Shown: positions 9,601 through 18,553 of the stretch, one piece after another
Layout of the letters: each line of letters opens with the position of its first letter
How positions within the stretch are numbered: the first letter of the stretch is position 1
Assembly (NCBI GenBank): GCA_036010905.1
Contig: DASCMH010000016.1
Location: forward strand, 1-64,000
Source of the DNA: SMWD01 sp002729875
Lineage (GTDB): Bacteria > Pseudomonadota > Gammaproteobacteria > Steroidobacterales > GCA-2729495
Direction of reading: 5' to 3'
Length of the DNA stretch: 64,000 bases
The notes under the pieces: model-generated
Told to the model about the DNA's origin: nothing
What the model saw: the letters and a program-made list of their open reading frames with translations, nothing else
The model's database searches: none
Made by a program: the position numbers and the translations under genes

Positions 9601-9684
9601 CTACAGTAATTCAAGGGCCAGTACAGCAACAAACGCGGTCAGGCAAATCACCAGGACAAGCCAACTACTGACTCTCGATCTCAT
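9601..9684 (-). CDS. Possible 27-aa membrane protein
   Basis: An ATG at 9684 (minus strand) is preceded by ACGGAG at ribosome-binding distance. It opens a 27-codon frame: a basic N-terminus (MRSRVSS) followed by one hydrophobic helix (WLVLVICLTAFVAVLALELL). The design is that of a one-helix small membrane protein. It lies alone in the 9341-9952 gap. A longer opposite-strand frame (9425-9739) covers the same DNA but looks random. It could be chance. Confidence 0.35.
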   Translation of the reverse strand: MRSRVSSWLVLVICLTAFVAVLALELL

Positions 9685-9824
9685 TCTTAAGCACTCCGTA
9701 ATTCTTGCAGCTATGCCCGAAGTTGCTCCGAACAGATAATTTATTCCACCACATTATTAATACAACCACCAGTACGTATTTTCCTTAAAGCCATATTATG
9801 CATATATATCAATTGCTTGCGCCT

Positions 9825-9849
9825 GTAACAATTTGATACAAACTGTTAC
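9825..9849. promoter_or_regulatory. Inverted repeat GTAACA-N13-TGTTAC
   Basis: A 6-bp perfect inverted repeat with centre spacing typical of dimeric regulators (GTAACA at 9825-9830, TGTTAC at 9844-9849). It lies about 105 bp before the start of the small ORF at 9953. The surrounding DNA is AT-rich and promoter-like. No regulator can be named. Confidence 0.4.
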
Positions 9850-9952
9850 GGCTGCGCAAAGATTTAAGCTGGCCCCCTGCGTAATATCTCACCATCGTGA
9901 AAGCAAACAGATGGTCGGAAACGACTGAAGTATTCAAGCAGGAGAGGCCGCA

Positions 9953-10063
9953 ATGACCAACTCACGTAAACGGATCAACATCACTAACTACCGGGATGAA
10001 TGGGCCCTGGCTATTTTTGCCATCGTGGTTCCGCTCGTGTCATTACTGTCAATCAGCCTGTGA
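9953..10063 (+). CDS. 36-aa single-helix membrane protein
   Basis: An AGGAGAG ribosome-binding site 7-8 nt upstream, a clean ATG and a terminator 65 bp downstream make this a well-formed one-gene transcription unit. The peptide has a polar basic N-terminus (MTNSRKRINITNYRDEW) and a C-terminal membrane helix (ALAIFAIVVPLVSLLSISL). Such small proteins often associate with larger membrane complexes; the neighbouring cytochrome b561 and quinoprotein dehydrogenase are possible partners by position only. I recognise no family. Confidence 0.65.
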   Translation: MTNSRKRINITNYRDEWALAIFAIVVPLVSLLSISL

Positions 10064-10128
10064 GATCAAAGGAATAATAATTCTCTGCAGTCATCGACTA
10101 CCTCCAACAGTCAGATGACATCCTCCTG

Positions 10129-10154
10129 AAGCGGTCTTAAAGGCCGCTTTTTTT
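10129..10154 (+). terminator. Rho-independent terminator
   Basis: AGCGG..C, a TTAA-centred loop and GGCCGCT are followed by seven Ts. It ends the 36-aa gene unit just before the convergent end of the cytochrome b561 gene. Confidence 0.85.
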
Positions 10155-10164
10155 CACCTGCCAT

Positions 10165-10776
10165 TTATGGAGTTGACGACCCCTTTAGCATTCGCCGCAG
10201 AATTCCGTCCCTCAGGATGTACTCGTGCCACAGGGCACCGAAAATATGCAGCCCGAGCAACAATCCGCCGCTGCACCAAAGGTTACGATGAATCTGGGCA
10301 AAGAACGAGTAATCGAACCTTTCACCCTCGGCTACCTGCGGCACAATGTGCGGCACGCTATCCCAGGCGAAGAAAAAAATCGGGAACTCGCCCTCATAAG
10401 CTGATAAAGCCGCCCAACCAGACAATGGATAAATAATCATGACCACGTACAAAAACACATGCGTACAACGGGCCAGAAACAATTGATAGGTTTTCAGACC
10501 AGCGGGTAATCGCGGCGTCTGATTCGACCATCGCCACGTAAGTCTGCATACCGCAATGGCCAGAATCAGCAAACCGATCGTGTGATGGCCCATCGATGTC
10601 CGCATGACAAGCGTATCGTCGGCATAGGTTTTCGTGTATTGCTCGTAAACCTCGACCATGTAAAAACCGAGCGGAATCTGAATAATCACGAGCGCAACGA
10701 CGGACCAGTGTATGCCACGCGTCAGGCTGCCCCAGGCTTCTTTCGTGTTGCGCAACATAGCGTACATTTTAGTCAT
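10165..10776 (-). CDS. Cytochrome b561-family protein
   Basis: 203 aa with four predicted membrane helices and His residues placed as in the bacterial di-haem b561 family (GIHWSVVAL, MGHHTIGLL, FFAQIHRNLW, LLGLHIFGALWHEYILRDGILRRML). These proteins pass electrons between periplasmic donors and the quinone pool. It is divergent from the quinoprotein dehydrogenase 74 bp away, which suggests the two share a promoter region and possibly an electron path, though that link is inference. Confidence 0.9.
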   Translation of the reverse strand: MTKMYAMLRNTKEAWGSLTRGIHWSVVALVIIQIPLGFYMVEVYEQYTKTYADDTLVMRTSMGHHTIGLLILAIAVCRLTWRWSNQTPRLPAGLKTYQLFLARCTHVFLYVVMIIYPLSGWAALSAYEGEFPIFFFAWDSVPHIVPQVAEGERFDYSFFAQIHRNLWCSGGLLLGLHIFGALWHEYILRDGILRRMLKGSSTP

Positions 10777-10850
10777 TCATTGCCCAGCTATGCACGCACA
10801 ACGACCATTCACACAGTAATAGGCTAGGATTAGCCTTTCTTATCCGCGGT

Positions 10851-12977
10851 GTGAAATGGATCATGCACTCTGACAACTCTCGATATCTCGCCATCATCGG
10901 CCTGACCGGGTTACTGCTTGCCTGCGATACAACATTACCGATCATGCATGGCGATGATCAGCGCATCACCCGGGCGGATAGCGAGCCATACAACTGGCTC
11001 AGCCACGGGCGCACCTATGACGAGCAGCGCTTCAGCCCACTAAGCGGCATTACGGACGCCAACATCGACCGACTGGGCCTGGCGTGGTACACGGAATTGA
11101 ACTCGAACCGCGGCATTGAGGCAACACCGATTATTGTTGACGGCAGCATGTACGTTACGGGCGCCTGGAGCATCGTGCATGCCATCGATGCCCGCAACGG
11201 CAACCTGCTGTGGAGCTTCGATCCCGAAGTCCCGCGTGAATGGTCAAAATACGCCTGCTGCGATGCGGTCAACCGCGGCGTTGCCGTCTGGCAGGGCCGG
11301 GTCTATGTCGGCACACTCGACGGAAGACTTATCGCCATTGATGCTGTGACCGGTGAGCAACTGTGGGCCACGCAGACTACCGACAAGACATTCCCCTACA
11401 CCATCACCGGCGCGCCACGATTCATCAAAGGTAATGTCGTAATTGGCAATGGCGGCGCGGATTATGGCGTACGCGGTTATGTCAGCGGTTACGAGGCCAA
11501 AACAGGTCAGCGCAAGTGGCGTTTTTTCACGGTACCCGGTGACCCGGCAAAAGGCTTTGCCGAAGAAGGCGAGTCGGTCATGCAAATGGCTGCCGAAACC
11601 TGGAGCGGCGAATGGTGGCGCACCGGCGGTGGCGGCACCGTATGGAATGCGATGGCCTTCGATCCCGAGCTGAACCTGCTGTACATCGGCGTGGGCAACG
11701 GCACACCCTGGAGTCACAAGCAACGCAGCCCGGATGGCGGCGACAATCTTTTCCTGTCATCCATCGTTGCCATCAACCCGGACAATGGAGAATATGCCTG
11801 GCATTACCAGACAACTCCGGGTGAGTCATGGAATTTCTCCGCCACCGAATCAATCATTCTGGCCGACCTCACCATCAACGGCCAACCACGCAAGACATTA
11901 ATTCAGGCCCCGAAGAATGGTTTCTTCTATGTTCTGGATCGCCGCAACGGTGAATTGATCTCGGCCAAACCCTACGTCACGGTCAACTGGGCCAGTCACA
12001 TCGATCCCGAATCCGGCCGGCCGGTCGAGCATCCCTTTGCCCGTTACGGTGAAGAAGGTCGGGTCATTGTGCCTGGCGCCTCGGGCGGACACAGCTGGCA
12101 CCCGATGTCATACAGCCCACTCACCAGCCTCGCCTACATCCCGACCCACGACGTACCGAACACCTACCGCCTGAATGCGGACTACGAGTACCGACCCGGC
12201 CTGCAAAATACCGGGATTGTCGAAGGTGTCACCAGCTACGATGCGCTGAACCCGTCCGGCGGCAAAGCAAAGATTCGCTTCGGCACCTACCTGACAGCCT
12301 GGGATCCGGTTACACAACAAGCTGCATGGAAACAGTCGTTACCGGACCTTGGCGGCGGCACACTGGCAACGGCCGGCAACCTGGTATTCCAGGGTACCGG
12401 CGCCGGCCAGTTTGTAGCCTACCGGGCCGATGACGGTGAACCACTCTGGTCGTATGATGCCGGCACCTCGATCATGCCCGGACCGGTCAGTTACGCCATT
12501 GACGGGGAACAATATATTGCCGTCATGCTCGGTCGCGGCGGCGGCAGCGGCCTCGTCGGCGGTATGCTGGGACGCCGCTGGCAGGGTGTTGAAAACGTCA
12601 ACCGGGTTGTTGCATTCAAACTCGATGCCCGGGCCACGCTGCCGCAACCGGCCCGTATCAAGCGGCTGCCGGAACCACCTGGAATAGTCGCCGCTGCCGA
12701 AATCGTGCAACATGGCAAGACCCTGTACCACCAACACTGCTATGTCTGTCATGGTCTCGGCGCCGAGGGCGGCGGGGTACTCCCCGATCTGCGCTATGCA
12801 TCAGCAGCCGTCCATGCAGCCTGGTTTGATATCGTCATCGACGGCCTGCTGGCCGAACGCGGCATGCGCTCATGGGCTGATGTTCTGGATACCGGCGATG
12901 CCGCCGCAATCCAGGCCTATGTTGCGACCGAGGCCCGGGTGCTGCTTAAACGGATCAAGCGCAAACAGAAAAACTGA
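10851..12977 (+). CDS. PQQ-dependent quinohemoprotein alcohol dehydrogenase, lipoprotein
   Basis: 708 aa. The start is a GTG at 10851 or an ATG at 10863. A lipobox ends LLLAC (C25), so it is probably an outer- or inner-membrane-anchored periplasmic lipoprotein. An eight-bladed propeller of PQQ repeats (AIDARNGNLLWSF, AIDAVTGEQLW, AINPDNGEYAW, AYRADDGEPLWSY) carries the vicinal Cys pair C136-C137 (ACCD) seen in quinoprotein alcohol dehydrogenases. A C-terminal cytochrome c domain follows with CYVCH (C630, C633, H634). It oxidises alcohols with PQQ and passes electrons to its own haem c. No PQQ synthesis operon is in the window. Confidence 0.93.
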   Translation: MKWIMHSDNSRYLAIIGLTGLLLACDTTLPIMHGDDQRITRADSEPYNWLSHGRTYDEQRFSPLSGITDANIDRLGLAWYTELNSNRGIEATPIIVDGSMYVTGAWSIVHAIDARNGNLLWSFDPEVPREWSKYACCDAVNRGVAVWQGRVYVGTLDGRLIAIDAVTGEQLWATQTTDKTFPYTITGAPRFIKGNVVIGNGGADYGVRGYVSGYEAKTGQRKWRFFTVPGDPAKGFAEEGESVMQMAAETWSGEWWRTGGGGTVWNAMAFDPELNLLYIGVGNGTPWSHKQRSPDGGDNLFLSSIVAINPDNGEYAWHYQTTPGESWNFSATESIILADLTINGQPRKTLIQAPKNGFFYVLDRRNGELISAKPYVTVNWASHIDPESGRPVEHPFARYGEEGRVIVPGASGGHSWHPMSYSPLTSLAYIPTHDVPNTYRLNADYEYRPGLQNTGIVEGVTSYDALNPSGGKAKIRFGTYLTAWDPVTQQAAWKQSLPDLGGGTLATAGNLVFQGTGAGQFVAYRADDGEPLWSYDAGTSIMPGPVSYAIDGEQYIAVMLGRGGGSGLVGGMLGRRWQGVENVNRVVAFKLDARATLPQPARIKRLPEPPGIVAAAEIVQHGKTLYHQHCYVCHGLGAEGGGVLPDLRYASAAVHAAWFDIVIDGLLAERGMRSWADVLDTGDAAAIQAYVATEARVLLKRIKRKQKN

Positions 12978-13110
12978 TCACCCCCGGATATCGACCCTGA
13001 TCCCTGTGCGGACGGCAAGAGCCGGCGAATCGACGCACGCTGTTTGGGCAGATTATCTTTAACTACTCACATCACCTGAACGAGTGGCGCACTAACCCCT
13101 GGGGAATGCC

Positions 13111-14187
13111 ATGCCAAGTACATTTATAGCTGACCTGACGATGAGCCGTCGCTCCGCCCTGAAATCTTCACTGGCACTGGGCCTTGCCGGACTGCCCCTG
13201 GGCATGTCAGCCGCAGCCGGCGGAGCGCAAACCCGGGGCGGGCTGGATTATGCGGATCCGACCGATAACCTGTATGCATTCGGCAAAATATGGGCCGGCT
13301 ACGACAAACCGGTCATCGGCGGGTTTCACGGCCTGATGTATGCCAGGTTCGGTGACCGGCGCATGGTGCCGGTATTCGGTTATACCGGCACGGGCGTCTT
13401 GCTGGCAAAAATTGATGACGACGGCAACCTGTGGGTCAAATCCCGTGAAACCGGTTTTTTCACCGACCTTAAGACCGGTGACATCCTCACAACCTGGTAC
13501 AACCCGTTTACCGAAAAAACGGTCGAGGTCTATCACTTTTATAACGATGTCCTGGTCGGCAAAATCGGCAAACAAATACCGAAGTTCTTCTTTGGCGCCG
13601 AGGGAGACTCGCCGACACTAATGAACGAAGGCACAGTATTTCCGGATGCCAACGGTGACTACCCGTTTGTATTGCCGTTTCAGTTTTACGGCGATGACAT
13701 AATGCTGAGCTGGGATTACACCCACGAATACACTAACCCGGTCACGCCAGCAGGCTGGCCACGGTCTTCAACCGGCAGTCGTATTTCACCCTCAGAACAC
13801 TTTACCTTCAATATTTCCCGCCGCGAGCTTGAGGATCGCAATATCCCGACCTGCCGTTTTACCGCCGGATTTTCGCGTATCTCGCAGTTCTGGCCCTTCA
13901 TGGAAATGGGTGGCACGCCTTATGCCAATGGTTCACTGTTCGGCCGCATGTTCAGCCACAAGGGTTTGAACGGCTATGATGACGTACCGCCCAAGGTGCT
14001 CGCCTACCTGGAAAAGCATGCGCCTGACTTTCTCTCCCTGCCCGACCACTGGAACATGGGCAACCGGCGGGTCGAAACCTGGAAGGCTTATTCGTACGAC
14101 GTTCCGCCGGAAAACCCGGACTACGCATGGCAACCGGATGCTTTTAAGGTGCCTACCGGCAAGGGCAGTAGAAAAAAACCTGAATAA
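13111..14187 (+). CDS. DUF1838-family exported protein
   Basis: 358 aa. The N-terminus TMSRRSALKSSLALGLAGLPLGMSAAA has a twin-arginine-like pair and a hydrophobic stretch, suggesting Tat export. The rest matches the DUF1838 family as I recall it (beta-rich, motifs such as ARFGDRRMVPVFGYTGTG and TTWYNPFT). The family has no established reaction, although members often sit beside oxidoreductases and steroid or terpenoid degradation genes. It follows the quinoprotein dehydrogenase by 133 bp in the same direction. A start at 13141 is also possible. Confidence 0.8.
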   Translation: MPSTFIADLTMSRRSALKSSLALGLAGLPLGMSAAAGGAQTRGGLDYADPTDNLYAFGKIWAGYDKPVIGGFHGLMYARFGDRRMVPVFGYTGTGVLLAKIDDDGNLWVKSRETGFFTDLKTGDILTTWYNPFTEKTVEVYHFYNDVLVGKIGKQIPKFFFGAEGDSPTLMNEGTVFPDANGDYPFVLPFQFYGDDIMLSWDYTHEYTNPVTPAGWPRSSTGSRISPSEHFTFNISRRELEDRNIPTCRFTAGFSRISQFWPFMEMGGTPYANGSLFGRMFSHKGLNGYDDVPPKVLAYLEKHAPDFLSLPDHWNMGNRRVETWKAYSYDVPPENPDYAWQPDAFKVPTGKGSRKKPE

Positions 14188-14615
14188 GGCCGGTTTACGT
14201 CCGAGAAGATACATTATGTCAAGTAGAGGAGAGGCTGGGGCGGATTGGGGCCCGTAGCATGCTTCCTAGATTGCAGCCCACGAAATCGCGAAGTCGTGCA
14301 TAGGAAGAATAAGCCCCGGATTCGCTAGGCGATAGAGTAGGGAATCTCTCGGGTTGGCTCAGATCTTCTAGAGAGGCCCCGGGGGCGGGGAACGGGATAC
14401 ACCCCCCCGCCCGTGCTCTATCTGCAGTCCCCCCATGCGTCCAGCTCGCAGTGGGGGGAGCATTAGGGTCGACATTGGAGGGAACCGTTGATGTTATCGA
14501 GAGAACCGGATTGACGAGGTCGCCCCCCAAGAGGACGGGGTCGCTCAATTCCACGATGTAGTTCACCACCTCGCCATTGACTTCGCAGCTGAGGTCGGCA
14601 TTGGGCGGTTCGCCG
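14188..14615. other. GC-rich gap with a possible degraded minus-strand fragment
   Basis: The minus strand is open from the edge of repeat copy 2 down to about 14219, starting ...TYAGEPPNADLSCEVNGEVVNYIVEL. This looks protein-like at first, then turns into low-complexity Pro/Ala/Ser sequence. No start codon with a ribosome-binding site is visible. I read it as a gene remnant abutting the repeat, not a working gene. Confidence 0.35.
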
Positions 14616-14794
14616 GCATATGTTAAGCGGGTTGAACGGCGTCCGCTTTGGGTCAGCAGGAGTCGGATCGTTGCATGACAGAGAAACGGCAGCTATCGAG
14701 CGGTTTGCGGATATGCAGACCAGGATTTTTGATCCGATGAAATTTACGTCCGCTTACGAGGGCGAAGCAGACTATTTATTTGCACCTTTGATGC
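14616..14794 (+). repeat. 179-bp dispersed inverted repeat, copy 2
   Basis: Plus-strand partner of the copy at 317-495 (177/179 identical, opposite orientation, 14.1 kb apart). The frame that ends at a stop in copy 1 starts here at ATG 14620 and runs out of the repeat into the opposite strand of the next gene, so the reading frame is broken at the repeat boundary. The repeat ends 55 bp before the zinc-ribbon gene stop codon. Confidence 0.9.
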
Positions 14795-14849
14795 TACGGG
14801 TACGAGGCCCACCCATTAGCCTGAATCTATCCGGAATCGCCGGACTAAC

Positions 14850-15212
14850 TCAGCGAAACAAATCCTCAGCATCGCCGGCTGCATCAGGGCCGCCCGGCTC
14901 ATCTGCATCACTGTCGGCATCACCAAACAGTGCGTCCAATGTATTTTTAGCCCGGCCTTCGGCTGCCACCGGTGCCGGATCAAACCGGTCAAAGCCGGGT
15001 TTGAAGTAATCACAAAAATTGCTGTTGGCCTTTTCTCTGACCTCTTCGGCATCATCCTCGATGCATTGTTCGGTCACCGCCGGATCGTAATACCGGCACA
15101 TTCGGCAACAATGTAAATATACCGAGCAGGACGGGCATTCATCGAGGCGTGACAGCGGCAGTGATAACGCCTCGATCGAGGCTCCGCAGCGATAACAGCA
15201 CAATTCAGACAT
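14850..15212 (-). CDS. Small zinc-ribbon protein of unknown function
   Basis: 120 aa from the ATG at 15212. N-terminal Cys pairs (CCYRCG at 5-10, CPSC near 30, CCRMC near 38) predict a zinc ribbon. They are followed by YYDPAVTEQC and NFCDYFKP, a conserved combination seen in a gammaproteobacterial family of unknown role, then an acidic tail. Longer starts inside the prfC gene would discard this clean N-terminus. It lies 88 bp downstream of prfC in the same direction and may be co-transcribed. Confidence 0.8.
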   Translation of the reverse strand: MSELCCYRCGASIEALSLPLSRLDECPSCSVYLHCCRMCRYYDPAVTEQCIEDDAEEVREKANSNFCDYFKPGFDRFDPAPVAAEGRAKNTLDALFGDADSDADEPGGPDAAGDAEDLFR

Positions 15213-15300
15213 AGAACCCACTGTAGCAAAAAGACGGCGGCTGGTCGCGGCAGGAAAGATCCGGCTGCACAACTGCAGGAGCGGCAAAATCAGACCTGAC

Positions 15301-16887
15301 TTATCCGATATCCCGGGTGGTGGAAAATTTAATATCCGGCCAGCGTTCCTGGCTAACCTGCAGGTTAGCCATGCTTGGCGCAAGATAGGCCAGGCTGCCG
15401 GCTGCATCAACGGCCAGGTGACGCGCCTCACGCTCGCTGAACTCCTTGAATTTTGCCTCGTCATCGCTGGATACCCAGCGGGCCGTCACCACATTAACCA
15501 TCTCGAATTTTGCTTCCACGCTGTACTCATCACGCAACCGATATGCAACAACATCAAACTGCAACACGCCGACCGCACCGAGGATCAGGTCATTCGAGAC
15601 CAACGGGCGAAACAACTGGGCCGCACCTTCTTCGCATAACTGGTCAACACCCTTTTGCAACGCCTTGGCCCGCAACGGATCACGTAACTGCGGACGCCGA
15701 AACAACTCCGGGGCAAAACTCGGCAGACCGGTAAATTGCAATGACTCTCCTGCCGTGAAGGTATCGCCTACCGATATCGTGCCGTAATTCTTAAGGCCGA
15801 CGATATCCCCCGGATAGGCCTCGGTAACGTTGCTGCGATCCGAGGCCATAAAAGTCAGCGCATCGGAAACCCTCAGGTTCTTGCCGCTACGCACATGAAA
15901 TAACTGATCACCGGGTTTGTAATGACCGGCACACACCCGCATGAATCCAACCCGGTCGCGATGTTTTGGATCCATGTTGGCCTGGATCTTGAACACGAAA
16001 CCGGCCAGTTCGGTTTCAGTCGCCAAAACGGTTCGGGTCCTGGTCACCTGCTCCTGCGGTGCCGGCGCATGTGCAACGAAAAAATCCAGTAACGGCTCAA
16101 CGCCGAAATTACTGACCGCCGAACCAAAAAATACCGGGGTCTGCTGACCAGACAGATAAGCCTGCTCGTCAAACGGCAGTGACGCCCCCTGGAGCAACTC
16201 CAGTTCGTCACGTAACTCGTCCAACACTTCACTCCCGACCCGGGCGATGAGTTCCGGGTCATCGAGCGATGAAAATATCGTCGAATCCTGACGGGTAAAA
16301 TTCTTACCGCTCTCATACAGGTGCACTTCATTGGTCATGAAGTGATAAATACCCTTTAACCGCGAACCCATACCGATCGGCCATGTAATCGGTGCGCACT
16401 GGATATTTAATACGGATTCAACTTCATCGAGCAACTCGACCGGATCACGTCCCTCGCGATCAAGCTTATTGATGAACGTCATGATCGGCGTATCACGCAA
16501 ACGACACACGTCCATGAGCTTAATGGTCCGCTCCTCAACGCCCTTTGCACAATCGATCACCATCAGGGCTGAATCGACGGCAGTCAGAACACGATACGTG
16601 TCTTCAGAAAAGTCGGCATGGCCCGGCGTATCGAGCAAATTAACGATGCGATCCGCATACGGAAACTGCATGACCGACGAAGTCACCGAAATACCACGCT
16701 CCTGCTCCAGCGCCATCCAGTCAGACTTTGCATGCCGGGCCGTCTTGCGTGACTTGACCGAACCGGCCTCACGAATCGCTCCACCGAACAGCAACAGCTT
16801 CTCGGTCAGAGTTGTCTTGCCGGCATCAGGATGCGAAATGATCGCAAAAGTACGCCGGCGGGCTGTTTCTTGTTCGTGGCTGGACAT
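15301..16887 (-). CDS. prfC: Peptide chain release factor 3
   Basis: 528 aa, the usual length. The translational GTPase motifs are complete: P-loop HPDAGKTTL (residues 19-27), DTPGHADFSEDT, and NKLD. The C-terminal RF3 domain follows (QFDVVAYRLRDEYSVEAKFE, ARWVSSDDEAKFKEF). RF3 releases RF1/RF2 from post-termination ribosomes by GTP hydrolysis. The ATG is at 16887. Confidence 0.97.
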   Translation of the reverse strand: MSSHEQETARRRTFAIISHPDAGKTTLTEKLLLFGGAIREAGSVKSRKTARHAKSDWMALEQERGISVTSSVMQFPYADRIVNLLDTPGHADFSEDTYRVLTAVDSALMVIDCAKGVEERTIKLMDVCRLRDTPIMTFINKLDREGRDPVELLDEVESVLNIQCAPITWPIGMGSRLKGIYHFMTNEVHLYESGKNFTRQDSTIFSSLDDPELIARVGSEVLDELRDELELLQGASLPFDEQAYLSGQQTPVFFGSAVSNFGVEPLLDFFVAHAPAPQEQVTRTRTVLATETELAGFVFKIQANMDPKHRDRVGFMRVCAGHYKPGDQLFHVRSGKNLRVSDALTFMASDRSNVTEAYPGDIVGLKNYGTISVGDTFTAGESLQFTGLPSFAPELFRRPQLRDPLRAKALQKGVDQLCEEGAAQLFRPLVSNDLILGAVGVLQFDVVAYRLRDEYSVEAKFEMVNVVTARWVSSDDEAKFKEFSEREARHLAVDAAGSLAYLAPSMANLQVSQERWPDIKFSTTRDIG

Positions 16888-17419
16888 GGACTGAATCTGG
16901 CTGGGCGGCGCAGTATACCGAAAAGATTAAGAATAAAACGGTTTCAGGGCCAATTACTATCGGGCTACAGGTCTTGTAAGAGCCTGAATCAACGGTATTT
17001 AACGCCGGGTATGTTCACCACCAAGAGGCCTGTTTCCCCTGCCCGCAGCTGAACACAGCTGAGAGGCTGTCAGCCTTTATATCGCAGGCATTTGGCCTGA
17101 TCACTGCGGCTGGCCGGGATTACCCTGAACCGTTATGCACAATTCTTTGAAAACAGGGGAACCGGGACCGAAATAGAGTAAATCACTGTCATCTTCATTC
17201 CCCCCGTTTTAGACCTCTTAAATAAAGGAAACCATAAACTTTTGACTTAATGAAACTTTAGGCATAAAACCAGCTTTATGGGGTAAGCATCTGCAACGCA
17301 GCTGGGTGCTTGCGCCCACCATATAGCGACAGCGGAGCGTGGCGAAGAGATCACGTACGGCACGATTCCCAGTTGTTTCAGGAGAAGCTTGTAAAGGTAC
17401 AAAACAAAAGGTGTACAAC
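16888..17419. other. 532-bp intergenic region, nothing firm
   Basis: It holds the prfC promoter on the minus strand and the leader of the NTF2-like gene. The stretch near 17050-17140 contains CTGAGA and ACCCTGAACC, which recall a TPP riboswitch, but the GATCTGG and AGGGA parts are absent. No ORF, terminator or repeat can be supported. Confidence 0.4.
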
Positions 17420-18106
17420 ATGACCGAGCAAAAAAAACAACAAACTGAAGGTTCCGGCGCTGAAATCGATCGTCGCGAGTTGATGGCCCGAACCCTCGGT
17501 GCCGCCATGCTAGGCACCCTGGGAATAGATGTCGCGTTGGGCGGTGCACACAAGGGCGCTGGCACACCAGTCTCTTACCCGCCGTGCGACCCGAAATTGC
17601 TGGCTGAAATCGATGCGGTTTTGAAACGAACCGAAGAAATCTGGCTCGCGCAGGAGTGGTGGCGACTACCGGATGAAATCTGGGACCGGGACGATCCGAC
17701 ACCGATGTATGTCGCGGAGGAATTGTACGACGTGATGATCGGTTGGGATATCCTCGATGAGTATATTTTTCCACCAAAGAAAGGCTTGGACGCGTTCCGT
17801 TGGGGATACTCCAACCTGTGGGTCAAGGAACTGGCTCCAGGAGTCGCGTTGGCGCTCTACGACCACTGGTTCGAGATCAAGATCAAAGCGCCAGGTCCGA
17901 TCGGCATACCACGCCACGGTTTTGACCGGGTCTTATCTGTCTATAACAAGAAGGCAGATGGTTGGCGACAGAGCCTCTACGCGCAGTGCCCGCTGGGTCC
18001 GGATACTTACGTGCGTGCGATGGCCGAGAAACTGGTGGCGGACGATTTTGGTGAGTTCTACCGTAAGTTGCAGAACAAGGAAAGCACAGATCCCCGTCTG
18101 AAATAG
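17420..18106 (+). CDS. Exported NTF2/SnoaL-like protein
   Basis: 228 aa from the ATG at 17420; an upstream frame from 17339 adds unrelated sequence. N-terminal DRRELMARTLGAAMLGTLGIDVALGG resembles a Tat-type signal (RR plus hydrophobic stretch). The body has an SnoaL/NTF2-like look (alpha+beta cone; DHWFEIKIKAPGPIGIPRHGFDRVLSVYNKKADGWR), a fold used for dehydratases, isomerases and binding proteins. I cannot assign a substrate. It lies just before the cassette array and is not itself bounded by attC sites. Confidence 0.65.
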   Translation: MTEQKKQQTEGSGAEIDRRELMARTLGAAMLGTLGIDVALGGAHKGAGTPVSYPPCDPKLLAEIDAVLKRTEEIWLAQEWWRLPDEIWDRDDPTPMYVAEELYDVMIGWDILDEYIFPPKKGLDAFRWGYSNLWVKELAPGVALALYDHWFEIKIKAPGPIGIPRHGFDRVLSVYNKKADGWRQSLYAQCPLGPDTYVRAMAEKLVADDFGEFYRKLQNKESTDPRLK

Positions 18107-18447
18107 CTGGGATCTGGCGCCAAAAGCTCGCCGACGGCAGATATCAGGCATTCGCGCTCTTTAACGGATCTCTGACACCGACATACAAACATGCGTCGAC
18201 TGCCGCAACGGGATTTGCTGGTTCCGCTAGTGACTTGTCGAGACTCATCTCAGGGCACCCGTCGTTGGCATCGAATATCGGTTCCGAGTGGGTTCTGTGG
18301 CAAACCTGGCTACCCGGACTTTCTCTCTACTCAGCGTGCTCTCAGGAGCGCAATCATTCCAATTCTGATTGGAAGCCTTGTTATAATTATGGTTACCATC
18401 ACTTGGGTGCGGTGACGCTCAAAACGATCGTAAGCTCGGTGTGATGC
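18107..18447. other. Gap before first attC-like site
   Basis: 340 bp with no convincing gene. A 74-codon frame at 18191-18415 ends in a hydrophobic helix (IIPILIGSLVIIMVTITW) but the first two thirds look random. If attC-1 is real, this may be a decayed first cassette. Confidence 0.35.
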
Positions 18448-18538
18448 ATATAACAAACGGTTGAACCTAAGCGGCGGTTCAGGAGGAAATTGAAGGCTAC
18501 GGTTCTTGGCCGCTGCCTGGTTAATCAAAACATTAGGT
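18448..18538 (+). other. attC-1 (degenerate)
   Basis: R''-like ATATAAC at 18448-18454 (context TAACAAACGG, common at attC starts) and R'-like ATTAGGT at 18532-18538. Inside, GGTTGAACC..GCGGCGG and CCGCTGCCTGGTTAATC form an imperfect hairpin. R' has A where G is usual, so this site is weaker than attC-2. Confidence 0.5.
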
Positions 18539-18553
18539 TGCTAAGTTCGAATT

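Noticed and set aside
9425..9739. 104-codon plus-strand frame
   Set aside because: Rare start codon, random-looking composition and no motif; the region is better explained as intergenic with a possible minus-strand small ORF.
14219..14569. 116-codon minus-strand frame
   Set aside because: Open mainly because of high GC; the latter half is low-complexity and no start signal is visible. Kept only as a possible remnant.
17050..17140. TPP-riboswitch-like fragments (CTGAGA, ACCCTGAACC)
   Set aside because: Order and spacing are wrong and the other conserved segments are missing; the downstream gene is not thiamine-related.
18191..18415. 74-codon frame ending in a hydrophobic helix
   Set aside because: Only the last third looks protein-like; no cassette boundary or ribosome-binding site in front.
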